Assembly (NCBI RefSeq): GCF_018919485.1
Contig: NZ_JAHLMU010000001.1
Span: forward strand, 2,110,022 to 2,146,309
Length of the DNA stretch: 36,288 nucleotides
Direction: 5' to 3'
DNA from: Psychrobacter sp. TAE2020
Lineage (GTDB): Bacteria; Pseudomonadota; Gammaproteobacteria; Pseudomonadales; Moraxellaceae
The position numbers were made by a program, and so were the translations under genes. The notes below the pieces were generated by a model, which ran no database searches, was not told the DNA's origin, and saw only the letters and a program-made list of their open reading frames with translations. Shown one piece after another: positions 27,388 to 35,497 of this stretch; the first letter of the stretch is position 1; each line of letters opens with the position of its first letter.

Positions 27388-28065
27388 TTATTTCGCCAAC
27401 AGATAGGCAAGTAAGTCAGCAAAACTATCAAAAACTTGCGTAGGGTTGCTATCACCGATATGGTTGCCATAATTATAGCCGTAAGATAAGCCTAAGGTCT
27501 CGATGCCTGCACTCTGGCCTGCTAAGATATCGTTAACAGAGTCACCAATCATAAAGGCTTGTGCTGGCTGAAAGTTAAGAGTTTCGCAAACGTGCAATAG
27601 GGGCGCAGGATCGGGTTTTTTCACCGGTAAGCTATCACCGCCTAATACTACGTCAAACAACGGTGTCCATCCTAAGCTCTCTAAGATTTTAGGCACAAAG
27701 CGTATCGGCTTATTAGTTACTAAAGCTAAAGTAAACCCAGCTGATTTTAATTGCTGCAACCCTTTATCAACATCAGGATAAGCAAGCGTTTTGCTTTGGC
27801 TAATCTTACTGTAAGCATCAAAGAATAGTTGTTCAGCGTGATCGGCTTGCTCTGTTGTTAATTCCCCTGCCAATACTTCTGTTTTACCAACCAAAGCGCG
27901 CTCGACCAATAGTCTTGAACCATTACCTACCCATTGCTTTATAGTCTCCAGAGAGTAAGTCGCTTTACCCAGCTGGCTAAGCATACTATTAGTAGCGTCA
28001 GCCAAATCTGGCACGCTATCAATTAAAGTGCCATCAAAATCAAAAATTAAAAGTTGCTTAGTCAT
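27388..28065 (-). CDS. gph: Phosphoglycolate phosphatase, HAD family (Gph)
   Basis: HAD hydrolase that removes phosphate from 2-phosphoglycolate, a by-product of DNA repair. Motif I is FDFDGTLIDS (D9 nucleophile, D11), motif II is LVTNKP, motif III is the lysine in KKPDPAPL, and motif IV is MIGDSVNDI. The helical cap lies between motifs I and II. The 225-residue length is normal. Other HAD phosphatases of this subfamily cannot be excluded by motifs alone. The ribosome site before ATG 28065 is weak (GAGAATAA). A (GTTA)12 microsatellite lies 17 bases upstream of the start codon, inside the probable leader, and could affect its expression. Confidence 0.87.
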   Translation of the reverse strand: MTKQLLIFDFDGTLIDSVPDLADATNSMLSQLGKATYSLETIKQWVGNGSRLLVERALVGKTEVLAGELTTEQADHAEQLFFDAYSKISQSKTLAYPDVDKGLQQLKSAGFTLALVTNKPIRFVPKILESLGWTPLFDVVLGGDSLPVKKPDPAPLLHVCETLNFQPAQAFMIGDSVNDILAGQSAGIETLGLSYGYNYGNHIGDSNPTQVFDSFADLLAYLLAK

Positions 28066-28082
28066 TATTTATTCTCATTATT

Positions 28083-28131
<49 letters not shown>

Positions 28132-28243
28132 CGATAGAGAATTAAGGCGTTTTAGCTAGAGATAGTGGCTTGTCTACCTACCTTAGCATAACGTAGGATG
28201 GAAGCTGGTTTTTGCATCGTTATTATTAAGGATATTAAGGTTA

Positions 28244-28741
28244 TTAAGCTTCTTTATAGCGTTTATGGTGTTCAGCTTTTTGCTTGAGATAATCTTCATT
28301 GTCTCGGCATTTATCCCAAGTCAGCTTAAAGATACGTGCGGACTCTGCTTTTATCGGATCTTCCTGCTGGCGGGGCAACTCTTCACGGCCATGAGCGCCA
28401 CTTTGACCTTTTTTGTCATCGGGTACCGGCCCCTTATACTTTTTGCCGCCTTTATGATTGGCGTAGCGACGAGCACGGGTATAACCCATTTGAATAAACT
28501 TACGCGCCATATCAGCGCCAACGAAATCATCAGCCGCCAGATAATCTAAAAACATCTGATAAATAGTCTCACTGCTCTTAGTAGCAATATCAGGAGTGGC
28601 GAAGCGCCAGTGCGGTAGTATCTCAGATTTATAAGGTTCTACTAGCAATACCCCTTGCTCCCCACGACCCACTCGGTAGAGTTCGGGTTGCGTACGTAAA
28701 TCTAGGGTCTTATAATCCAAATCATAATCAAATTCTTGCAT
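28244..28741 (-). CDS. DUF4385 domain-containing protein
   Basis: A 165-residue soluble, charged protein. The pattern FDYDLDYKTLDLRTQPELYRVGRGEQGVLLVEPYKSEILPHWRFATPDIA is typical of DUF4385, followed by a lysine- and glycine-rich segment (YANHKGGKKYKGPVPDDKKG) and a basic C-terminus. No enzyme motif or membrane segment is visible, and the function is unknown. The start at 28741 is preferred because GAGGGG lies ten bases upstream. A GTG at 28774 has no ribosome site. It is on the same strand as gph but separated by 178 bases that include the microsatellite. Confidence 0.75.
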   Translation of the reverse strand: MQEFDYDLDYKTLDLRTQPELYRVGRGEQGVLLVEPYKSEILPHWRFATPDIATKSSETIYQMFLDYLAADDFVGADMARKFIQMGYTRARRYANHKGGKKYKGPVPDDKKGQSGAHGREELPRQQEDPIKAESARIFKLTWDKCRDNEDYLKQKAEHHKRYKEA

Positions 28742-28936
28742 AGCGGTTAGCCCCTCTCTGTTACTATCAGTCACTGTTTATAAATTTTAGTATACTCAGC
28801 GAACTGATATAAAAAATAGCACAGAAATGTTATCCAAGCGTGACAGTAAAAGGTTAAGATACTCTTAAACAGAGCTATACAAAAATCGTAAGCGTTATAA
28901 AATCAATTTCAGACCAATAAAACAGGACAAGTCATC

Positions 28937-29284
28937 ATGGATAGAGTCACTACCGACAGCATTGGGTCATCTTGGTGGTCTAAGAGTACAATACTGATAT
29001 TATCAGCGCTGTTATTGATGGTTATGAGTATTAATAGTGCTCATAGCGCTTGGTTCCAGCGTTTACTGCCAAAAGATGATGGTTATACTGTCAAAAATGT
29101 CGATGGTGATGAAGTTTTTGTGATTAATAACTTTATCTATGATGCGCGCCAGACTTGTAATTTAACTGTAGGGGATAAGGTAATATTTGCTGATAGTGAG
29201 TACGGTGTTGATTATCGCGCTACTATTTATAATTTAAATTCGGCAACGTATTGCGAGCTGTTGTTAAGAGACCCAGTCTCATAG
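28937..29284 (+). CDS. Small secreted protein of unknown function
   Basis: A 115-residue protein with a hydrophobic segment at about 18-34 (STILILSALLLMVMSINSA) and a likely cut after AHSA near 37. The mature part of about 78 residues has two cysteines (in RQTCNLTV and ATYCELLL) that could form a disulfide, and a beta-rich pattern. No family is recognised. An AGGA ribosome site lies before ATG 28937, though spacing is slightly long. It is followed by a terminator shared with the tRNA gene on the other strand. Confidence 0.7.
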   Translation: MDRVTTDSIGSSWWSKSTILILSALLLMVMSINSAHSAWFQRLLPKDDGYTVKNVDGDEVFVINNFIYDARQTCNLTVGDKVIFADSEYGVDYRATIYNLNSATYCELLLRDPVS

Positions 29285-29354
29285 AGCCGGTATTAGCATT
29301 ATAAACCTAAGTCTATTGCAGTATTAATAGGCTTAGTTACAAACCTACAAACAT

Positions 29355-29392
29355 AAAAAAGCCCCAAACAGTGCTGTTTAGGGCCTTTTATT
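29355..29392. terminator. Bidirectional terminator between the small secreted gene and tRNA-Phe
   Basis: The inverted repeat GCCCCAAACAG / CTGTTTAGGGC has a 2-base loop and one mismatch, with A and T runs on either side. It serves the plus-strand gene and, in the other direction, the tRNA. Confidence 0.88.
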
Positions 29393-29428
29393 TAACTACT
29401 AATCTACTACTAAATTCTATTAACGAAA

Positions 29429-29504
29429 TGGTGGCTCGAGGCAGGTTCGAACTGCCGACACACGGATTTTCAATCCGTTGCTCTACCGACTGAGCTATCG
29501 AGCC
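29429..29504 (-). tRNA. tRNA-Phe (GAA)
   Basis: A complete 76-base cloverleaf on the minus strand. The acceptor stem GGCTCGA/TCGAGCC has discriminator A and an encoded CCA end. The D arm reads AGCTCAGTCGGTAGAGC. The anticodon stem-loop (GGATTGAAAATCC) has GAA at 29469-29471, and the T arm is GGCAG/CTGCC around TTCGAAC. It is a single gene with its own promoter and terminator. Confidence 0.98.
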
Positions 29505-29522
29505 GTCTTCGTTGAGGACGCT

Positions 29523-29551
29523 ATTAAACTAAATATCGACTCTGCTGTCAA
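29523..29551 (-). promoter_or_regulatory. Promoter of tRNA-Phe
   Basis: On the minus strand, TTGACA (29546-29551), a 17-base spacer and TTTAAT (29523-29528) lie 18 bases before the tRNA. The bases just after the -10 are GC-rich (GCGTCC), as in stringently controlled stable-RNA promoters. Confidence 0.8.
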
Positions 29552-29597
29552 GTGATTTTTGCATTTTTATTTAAAATAATTTAATTTAGCATAAAAA

Positions 29598-30020
29598 CTA
29601 GCTTTTAACGGTCAATAACTGATATTCGCTCATGATGCGATGAATATCAGCATCGACAGGAACGAATTGACGTACGCCTTTTTTGACCTCAGCATCGTAG
29701 ACCATTTTGATAAACTTGGCATCAATAGCTCGATTACGGTTTTCGGTATGTACCGTCAAGTATTGTAGACGCTTAGTATCAGTTTGCCCATCATCGAAGC
29801 AAGCGACAGCGGCAATAGGTTTGTCATTGAACATGCCAACATATAGACATTGTCCACGCTTAAAACCTTGCTCAATAATGGCCAATACTTCGATACCATC
29901 TGGCTGATTATCATCAGTATCGTACAAGGCCTGCAAGCGCTCAGCCAATTCATTGTCGCGAGTTGTTTTGCTCATTAGCGGAGCATCTAGTCTATTAATG
30001 GCGATTGCTTCTAATGGCAT
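29598..30020 (-). CDS. GNAT-fold protein, PanZ/PanM-like
   Basis: A 140-residue protein that resembles the small acetyl-CoA sensor PanZ, which triggers self-cleavage of aspartate decarboxylase PanD in coenzyme A synthesis. The segments AINRLDAP, GIEVLAIIEQGFKRGQCLYVGMFNDKPIAAVACF and LQYLTVHTENRNRAIDAKFIKMVYDA follow the GNAT order. The acetyl-CoA loop (normally RxxGxG/A) reads NRNRAID here, so it is divergent. The start at 30020 has a GGATACGG ribosome site. panD is not in this window. An alternative is a generic GNAT-like protein with no PanD link. Confidence 0.55.
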   Translation of the reverse strand: MPLEAIAINRLDAPLMSKTTRDNELAERLQALYDTDDNQPDGIEVLAIIEQGFKRGQCLYVGMFNDKPIAAVACFDDGQTDTKRLQYLTVHTENRNRAIDAKFIKMVYDAEVKKGVRQFVPVDADIHRIMSEYQLLTVKS

Positions 30021-30264
30021 AACCGTATCCTATAGTGTGTTAGCGCTGATTATCAAAATGTTAGTAATGATTGATAATATTAAACACACTATTTTAACAG
30101 AATAGCGCAAATATGTACGCCCTTTCATCTCCTGCCATAGCCCTAGTTGCTGCACTTTGCTATGATAAGGCTATCATCCAATTATCCATATAAGAATATC
30201 CTTAAAGGGCTATCCTTATACCAACATCCTCATATCTATAAATCCTTTTTTACAGAGAGTAGCC

Positions 30265-30924
30265 ATGACTGCCAATTCTACTGCACAACCTGAAAGCCAA
30301 AACTTGCCTGCAAACTTAAACTTACATGGTCGCCCAGCACGTATCGCCACTGTAGAGCGCATTACGGCTGAGACCCAAGTCACTTGTACCGTCAACCTTG
30401 ATGGTACTGGCCAAGGCACTGTTGACACTGGCGTACCGTTTTTGGACCATATGATCGATCAAATCAAGCGTCACGGTTTATTTGACTTAGATATCAAATG
30501 TAATGGCGACACTTTTATCGACGATCACCATAGTGTCGAAGATACTGGGATTACCCTTGGCCAAGCCTTCAATAAAGCGCTTGGCGATAAAAAGGGCATT
30601 CGTCGTTACGGACATTTTTATGCGCCACTAGACGAAGCTTTGACCCGTGCGGTCGTTGATTTATCAGGTCGCCCTGGTCTGCACATGGATATTCCGTTTA
30701 CTCGCTCGCATGTTGGTCGTTTTGACGTCGATTTATTCAGTGAATTCTTCTATGGTTTCGTCAATCATTCATGGATGACTGTGCATTTAGACAATCTAAA
30801 AGGTAAGAACAGCCATCACCAGATTGAGTCTACCTTTAAAGCCTTTGCTCGTGCCCTACGTATGGCCTGTGAATATGATGAGCGTGCGCTAAATACGCTG
30901 CCATCGACTAAAGAGGCGTTCTAA
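30265..30924 (+). CDS. hisB: Imidazoleglycerol-phosphate dehydratase HisB
   Basis: Dehydrates imidazoleglycerol phosphate in histidine synthesis. This is the monofunctional form of 219 residues, without the phosphatase domain found in E. coli HisB. The two manganese-binding repeats are visible as [14 protein letters not shown] and [16 protein letters not shown], with [11 protein letters not shown] and FARHG-like FKRHGLFDL segments before the first. The first 25 residues are polar and not conserved. It ends exactly where hisH begins, so the two are translationally coupled. Confidence 0.97.
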   Translation: MTANSTAQPESQNLPANLNLHGRPARIATVERITAETQVTCTVNLDGTGQGTVDTGVPFLDHMIDQIKRHGLFDLDIKCNGDTFIDDHHSVEDTGITLGQAFNKALGDKKGIRRYGHFYAPLDEALTRAVVDLSGRPGLHMDIPFTRSHVGRFDVDLFSEFFYGFVNHSWMTVHLDNLKGKNSHHQIESTFKAFARALRMACEYDERALNTLPSTKEAF

Positions 30925-31569
30925 ATGAGTAAGGCGACCAAAATTGCACTGTTAGATTATGGCATGGGCAATTTGCACTCAGCTAGCAAAGCCTTATCAG
31001 CGGTCGGCGCAGAAGTGTCGATCACTAATGATCCCAAAGTTGTCGCTGCTGCTGATAAAATCTTCTTTCCAGGGGTCGGTGCTATGCGCGCTTGTATTGC
31101 TGGTATGCAAGAGAACGGCATTGACGAAGTGATACGCCACGCGGTGTTTAATAAGCCGGTGATGGCGATCTGTGTGGGCATGCAAGCGTTGTTTGAAGAG
31201 TCGGCTGAGAATGATGGCACGCCTTGCTTAAATGTCTTAGATGGCAAAGTCAAAGCCTTTGATCCGACGTGGACCGATGAAAACCACCAGCTTATAAAAG
31301 TTCCACACATGGGCTGGAATACTATTACTGGTATGGATTTGGCTCATCCGTTATGGCGAGGGATCAAGGATCAGTCGCACTTTTATTTTGTGCATAGCTA
31401 TTACTGTGAGCCAGCAGATAGCAGCCAAGTTGCTGCTGTTTGTGACTATGGCCAGCCGTTCTGCGCCAGCACCTTACAAGACAATCTATTCGCCACCCAG
31501 TTTCATCCAGAAAAGAGCCATAGCGCCGGCTTACAGTTATTGAAGAACTTTGTAGAGTGGGATGTGTAG
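30925..31569 (+). CDS. hisH: Imidazole glycerol phosphate synthase subunit HisH
   Basis: Class I glutamine amidotransferase that supplies ammonia to His[11 protein letters not shown] and FPGVGAM mark the N-terminus. The nucleophile cysteine is C83 in [14 protein letters not shown], and the catalytic His and Glu are in TQFHPEKS near the C-terminus. The 214-residue length is normal. The ATG follows the hisB stop with no gap, so it relies on coupling or on the purine-rich end of hisB for initiation. hisA and hisF are not in the window. Confidence 0.97.
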   Translation: MSKATKIALLDYGMGNLHSASKALSAVGAEVSITNDPKVVAAADKIFFPGVGAMRACIAGMQENGIDEVIRHAVFNKPVMAICVGMQALFEESAENDGTPCLNVLDGKVKAFDPTWTDENHQLIKVPHMGWNTITGMDLAHPLWRGIKDQSHFYFVHSYYCEPADSSQVAAVCDYGQPFCASTLQDNLFATQFHPEKSHSAGLQLLKNFVEWDV

Positions 31570-31574
31570 CTAAT

Positions 31575-31740
31575 CCCGCCTTCTGCTTGTATCTGCCTAG
31601 CCGCTGCCGTGCGGACTAAAGTGTCTGCTAGCGTTCGCTCTAGCCGAGCGACCACTCCCAGCCACAGTCCACAGCGCCAGCGTCAGCAGCAGGATACCTC
31701 GACAGTCGGGGCTAAACCGCACTGCGAGACCATGCTTGAG
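31575..31740. repeat. GC-rich islet, candidate dispersed extragenic element
   Basis: About 60-65% GC by count over 31621-31740, against roughly 30-40% in the bases around it. It contains small inverted repeats (CGCTC/GAGCG near 31636, CCGC/GCGG near 31601). No coding frame with a ribosome site is seen, and no known RNA family is recognised. A repeated genomic element is suspected from composition only. Confidence 0.4.
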
Positions 31741-31748
31741 CGCTTTAA

Positions 31749-31803
31749 TGACTTAGACGTTACTTAGAAATGACTTAGAAATGACTTAGAAATGACTTAG
31801 AAA
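31749..31803. repeat. 11-bp tandem repeats
   Basis: The unit TGACTTAGAAA occurs three times exactly at 31771-31803, preceded by TTACTTAGAAA (31760-31770) and a degenerate copy TGACTTAGACG (31749-31759). The 11-base period is close to one helical turn, so equivalent positions face the same side of the DNA. Confidence 0.9.
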
Positions 31804-32007
31804 TAACTTACAGCTAATGATCGAAGCTTTGCTAATGGAGTTAAATTTTCTTTTACAAAGTGACGATGAATTTATAGCTGAAATTTTATAGTCGAGACTG
31901 TACAACACAAGGCTTTAGAAGCAAGACAGGTAAAACGGTTAGCTTTTGGATTGTGACTTGATTGTGTTTGCTTATATTATATTTGGTTAGAGGGCGGTTT
32001 TTTAAAC

Positions 32008-32071
32008 TATAATGTGCAGCCGTTAAGTTTAACCATAAGATGGGTTTGCGTCAGCGCAACTCATCTTTTTT
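32008..32071 (+). promoter_or_regulatory. Possible leader promoter and terminator-like hairpin before the membrane protein gene
   Basis: TATAAT at 32008-32013 is an exact -10, though the -35 (TTGGTT, 19 bases upstream) is weak. Transcription from it would begin near 32020. A strong hairpin follows at 32037-32067 (13 pairs with one bulge and one G-T pair, TCAG loop) with six T residues. It ends 31 bases before the GTG of the next gene. It could be an attenuator, the end of a tiny RNA of about 50 bases, or the terminator of the upstream unit. Confidence 0.5.
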
Positions 32072-32102
32072 ATTGATTATAGCTACAATTTGAGAGAAAT
32101 AA

Positions 32103-32480
32103 GTGGATTTTCAAACCTTCAAAATGGGTGTAATAGCAGCTACTGGCCTAGATAAAGATGCTCTACATATGTATGTGGGCATTAGTGTTTATCTGCTGTG
32201 TTTAGTATTGCTGCGTCCGATCTTCAAAAAGCAGGGCATAAGATCCTTTATCGCTTTAATTATTGTGACTAGCGTCGCTTTGCTAGGCGAATATCTAGAT
32301 AACCGCCATATTATTGTGCCAAAAGGTATTTTTGCCTTAGGTAGCGAGGATATAAAAGCCAGCATTCATGACCTTATAAATACTTGCTTACTGTCTTATC
32401 TACTCTATGCCTTGACGATGTGGACCAAAATATTTCAGCCTACCAATGCAGCAACTAGAATGCTAAAACAACGCTCGTAG
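32103..32480 (+). CDS. Small integral membrane protein of unknown function
   Basis: A 125-residue protein with three hydrophobic segments (about 21-39, 46-62 and 90-108). The pattern LHMYVGISVYLLCLVLLRP...ALLGEYLDNRH recalls a loose group of small bacterial membrane proteins with an LHxxxG start and a charged E-x-x-D pair after the second helix, none with a known role. It starts at GTG 32103, and a GAGAG ribosome site lies seven bases upstream. It is preceded by the leader hairpin. Similarity to PsiE is not convincing. Confidence 0.7.
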   Translation: MDFQTFKMGVIAATGLDKDALHMYVGISVYLLCLVLLRPIFKKQGIRSFIALIIVTSVALLGEYLDNRHIIVPKGIFALGSEDIKASIHDLINTCLLSYLLYALTMWTKIFQPTNAATRMLKQRS

Positions 32481-32796
32481 TTTAAGGTAGTCTGCCTATA
32501 TAGCTTAGTTTTCTAATCTGCTATCCTGCTGCTAATTATCACTTTTTGGCGGCTAGGCTATTAGCTCAGCTCAGCTCAGCTCAACTCATAGCCAAAAAGC
32601 TAAATACCCAAAAGCCAACTAGTTGTGCAGTCGAGCATCCTAAACGTTACAAAGCTTACGAAATATAAAAATTCTCATCTATTTAGTACTTCCTTAGTTT
32701 GTTATTTTGAATGCAGATTATAGCTGAATGGTTCTATGCATGATTTCTACCATTCTCGATTAGTAATTCAATATAAATAATAAAATAGGAAAACTT
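32481..32796. other. Intergenic region between the membrane protein gene and hchA
   Basis: No gene. It holds an AGCTC pentamer repeat (four exact copies at 32563-32582) within the loop of a 9-bp inverted repeat (CTTTTTGGC 32542-32550, GCCAAAAAG 32591-32599). The hchA-proximal half is AT-rich and should contain its promoter. No sigma-32-like match was found there. Confidence 0.5.
32563..32582. repeat. AGCTC pentanucleotide repeat
   Basis: Four exact copies of AGCTC, then a degenerate AACTC. It lies between two arms of a 9-bp inverted repeat and is non-coding. Confidence 0.85.
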
Positions 32797-33708
32797 ATGA
32801 ATATTCAACAACTACTAGATAAAGCCAAAGACACTTTAGGTTTAGAGCCGCAAGAGACTGCAGCGGGAATTTATATCCCTTCTACATCGTCACTTAAATT
32901 GGCGGCGCCTAATAAGACCAACTACGATAACACTGAGTATGATACGCCTTATACTGGCAATAAAAAAATTCTAATGGTCTGTACTGAGCAGCAATACATG
33001 ACGATGGAGAATGGCAACAAGTTTGACACAGGCAATCATCCTGTAGAGATGATGGTGCCTTTGCTGCATTTTAAAAAAGCCGGATTTGAGGTAGATGTCT
33101 TTACCCCAACAGGCGATCCTGTCAAAGTTGAGCAGTGGGCGATGCCAGAGGATGATGAGGACGTCAAAGCTATCTATAACGAATATAAGTCTAAGCTTGA
33201 GAATCCCAATAGTATCGCAGGCTTTGTGGCAAATGATATGGCTGATAGCGACGACTATGCAGCGATCTTTATTCCAGGTGGTCATGGCGCGATGCTGGGC
33301 TTACCTGAAGATAAAAACCTTGGTGAACTATTGCGCTGGGCGGTAGATAAGGAGCTATTTACTCTAGCGATTTGTCACGGACCAGCGGCTTTATTGGCTG
33401 CCAATTTAGCCAGTGCTGATAGTTCAGAGCCAAAGGATAAGTCTGATAGTGACTTTATCTTTAAAGGCTATGAGATAGTAGCGTTCCCTACGGGTATGGA
33501 TAAGCAAATGCCGAAGATTGGTTATTTGCCTGGCACTATGCCTTGGTATTTCGGCGAAAAGTTAGAGAGTTTAGGCGTTACTATCAGTAATAAGCTGACG
33601 ACAGGACAGACGCATCAGGATAGAAAATTAATCTCAGGTGATGGGCCATTAGCTGCCAATGATTTTGGCAAGCTTAGTGCTAAGGCGTTACTAGAGGCAC
33701 TGAACTAA
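32797..33708 (+). CDS. hchA: Hsp31/HchA-type DJ-1 superfamily protein
   Basis: Glyoxalase III / protein deglycase-type enzyme with chaperone activity, cytoplasmic. It has the long HchA form (303 residues) rather than the short YajL/DJ-1 form. The acid E84 lies in TGNHPVEMMVPL, IPGGHGAMLGLPE follows, and the nucleophile pair C193-H194 is in LAICHGPAALLAAN, as in E. coli Hsp31. The substrate-facing KIGYLPGTMPWYFGEKL and TGQTHQDRKLISGDGP are also conserved. A TAGGAAA ribosome site supports ATG 32797. A terminator follows. Reactive aldehyde detoxification is established for the family, and its use here is inferred. Confidence 0.93.
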   Translation: MNIQQLLDKAKDTLGLEPQETAAGIYIPSTSSLKLAAPNKTNYDNTEYDTPYTGNKKILMVCTEQQYMTMENGNKFDTGNHPVEMMVPLLHFKKAGFEVDVFTPTGDPVKVEQWAMPEDDEDVKAIYNEYKSKLENPNSIAGFVANDMADSDDYAAIFIPGGHGAMLGLPEDKNLGELLRWAVDKELFTLAICHGPAALLAANLASADSSEPKDKSDSDFIFKGYEIVAFPTGMDKQMPKIGYLPGTMPWYFGEKLESLGVTISNKLTTGQTHQDRKLISGDGPLAANDFGKLSAKALLEALN

Positions 33709-33754
33709 AAGTGTATATAAGTTATTCTAAAATAAAACATAAAAGCTTATGGCA

Positions 33755-33787
33755 TAAAAAACGGACTATTTAATAGTCCGTTTTTTG
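33755..33787 (+). terminator. Terminator after hchA
   Basis: A 9-bp stem (ACGGACTAT, 33761-33769, with ATAGTCCGT, 33773-33781), a 3-base loop and a run of T. Confidence 0.92.
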
Positions 33788-33870
33788 TTTTAACATAAAA
33801 GGCTTAGATGATTCAATATTTTAATGATTAAAGTTTTTTAAGGCTAAAAGTTTTTTAAATTCGCTATTTA

Positions 33871-33898
33871 GCATTTAGCATTTAGCATTTAGCCTTTA
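33871..33898. repeat. Heptamer repeats spanning the avtA stop codon
   Basis: GCATTTA occurs three times in a row (33871-33891) with a degenerate copy GCCTTTA (33892-33898). Read on the minus strand, the unit TAAATGC begins with the avtA stop codon. Confidence 0.85.
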
Positions 33899-35223
33899 GT
33901 ATTGTCATACAGCTCACGTACCACCTCGCCAATCACTTTAATACCTTCAATCAGCGTTTGCTCATCAGCAGCGATACTCATGCGGATACACTCATGCGCA
34001 TGCTTATAGTCGTTAACATCGACCCCAGGGAAGAAGTATTTACTAGGGACAATCAGCGTGCCTTTTTGTTTTAGACGCTCATACAACTCAACGGTATCAA
34101 TCGGCAAATCTTTAAACCATAGCCATAAGAAGATAGCGCCTTCAGGCTTATGAATGACTAGCGGATAATCTCCCAAGGCTTCTTTTAACAGGCGTACGGC
34201 TAACTTGGCTTGCTGCTGATAAAATGGCTTAATCTCATTATCAGACAATTGCTTGATGCGATCGTTTTTAACCAATGGTGTAGCAATGGCCGCGCCAAAG
34301 CGAGTAGGGGCTAAATTGACTACCGCATTCATCGAGCTTACCGCTGCGATCACTTCTGGCGCGGCAACGATAATACCCGTACGCACGCCCGGCAAGCCGA
34401 TTTTAGACAAGCTAAAGCATAGAATAGTATTGTCATCCCAGTTTAAATGGGCGTCAGAATAAATGATGTTAGGAAAGGGCATACCATAGGCATTATCGAT
34501 GATTAAAGGAATATCATAGCGTTTAGCAATATCACTTAAGCGACTCATTTCTTCATCGGTTAATACATTACCAGTCGGATTCGTTGGACGTGAACAGCAA
34601 ATCGCCCCGATACGACCTTCGACTAGCGCTGGCAAGTTCTCTAACGCTTCAAAGTCGACGCGATACTTAAAAAAGCCTTCTTCACCATCATGAGTGACTT
34701 CGTCGATATGCGGTAATACAGCAGCAAAGTGCTGACCATCAACATGAACATCACTATAGCCGATATATTCTGGCGCTAAAGGTAGCAGGATAGATTTGTC
34801 TACGGATTGGTTTTGCGCATCTGTAAATGCTCCACCAAATAGATTGAATAAATAGAAAAAGGCATTTTGCGAGCCGTTGGTTAAGGCAATGTTATCAGCG
34901 CTCAAATTCCAATCGTAATGACGATTAAAGAAGCCGACTAAGGCGTCGATAAAGGCGGCATCGCCTTGTGGGTTAGAGTAGTTACCCATGCTATTAAGGG
35001 CGGTAGTACTGGTTGCTGTTCCTGTGGCATTAACGCTGCCATCGTTACCAAGGGTTTGGTAAGTCTGCAAAAATAATTCATCAACGGCTTTGATTCGAGC
35101 GGGATTACCGCCACCCAGCATATTGATAGGCTGATCACTTTTTAGCGCATCGCCTAAGTCATCCATTAATTGTGAAATGCCAGTAGGCTGAGTGAATTTC
35201 TGACCAAATTTTGAGAATTTCAT
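33889..35223 (-). CDS. avtA: Valine-pyruvate transaminase AvtA
   Basis: PLP-dependent class I/II aminotransferase that links alanine/pyruvate with valine/2-oxoisovalerate. Family marks are the N-terminal MKFSKFGQKFTQPTGISQLMDDLG, LGGGNPA, LTNGSQNAFFYLFN, CCSRPTNPTGNVLTDEE, IIDNAYGMPFPN and the Schiff-base lysine in FSLSKIGLPGVRTG. The phosphate-binding arginine follows in that same motif. At 444 residues it is about 25 longer than E. coli AvtA. The ribosome site before ATG 35223 is weak. The gene ends in heptamer repeats. Because the N-terminus is highly typical of AvtA, a generic MocR-type or aspartate aminotransferase is unlikely. Confidence 0.93.
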   Translation of the reverse strand: MKFSKFGQKFTQPTGISQLMDDLGDALKSDQPINMLGGGNPARIKAVDELFLQTYQTLGNDGSVNATGTATSTTALNSMGNYSNPQGDAAFIDALVGFFNRHYDWNLSADNIALTNGSQNAFFYLFNLFGGAFTDAQNQSVDKSILLPLAPEYIGYSDVHVDGQHFAAVLPHIDEVTHDGEEGFFKYRVDFEALENLPALVEGRIGAICCSRPTNPTGNVLTDEEMSRLSDIAKRYDIPLIIDNAYGMPFPNIIYSDAHLNWDDNTILCFSLSKIGLPGVRTGIIVAAPEVIAAVSSMNAVVNLAPTRFGAAIATPLVKNDRIKQLSDNEIKPFYQQQAKLAVRLLKEALGDYPLVIHKPEGAIFLWLWFKDLPIDTVELYERLKQKGTLIVPSKYFFPGVDVNDYKHAHECIRMSIAADEQTLIEGIKVIGEVVRELYDNTKG

Positions 35224-35497
35224 AACGTTACCGTGAAGTTATTTGTTTGATAAAGTGGCGCTATTATAGCAAATGGCGGATACGAAATGAGCGAACTGTA
35301 TTGTCTATTTCTCTGTTGATGCAATCTTTAATAACATAAAACAGCTATTCCTATCTTATTTAAATGACTATATGTATACAATCAAAGCTTTACTAACATG
35401 GGTGCGATACCGTACAGTAACAGTGGGCTCCCTACCTTCAAACAAGCAGTTTTAATAACGCTATATTTTTTAATAATCAGAGGTTCGACAACGTAAG

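Larger units (their letters stand above)
31570..32102. other. Structured non-coding region after hisH
   Basis: Over 500 bases without a supported gene. It holds a GC-rich islet (about 31575-31740), a run of 11-bp tandem repeats (31749-31803), a TATAAT hexamer (32008-32013) and a terminator-like hairpin (32037-32071) close to the next start codon. These are listed separately. Confidence 0.6.

Noticed and set aside
28265..28549. Plus-strand 94-codon frame with hydrophobic segments opposite the DUF4385 gene
   Set aside because: It looks membrane-like only because it is antisense to a charged protein. It has no ribosome site, and the minus-strand frame has a recognisable family pattern.
31749..31803. 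CRISPR array
   Set aside because: The units are only 11 bases long and directly adjacent, without spacers.
32103..32480. PsiE phosphate-starvation protein
   Set aside because: The size and hydrophobicity are similar, but the helix count and key residues do not fit. Left as unknown.
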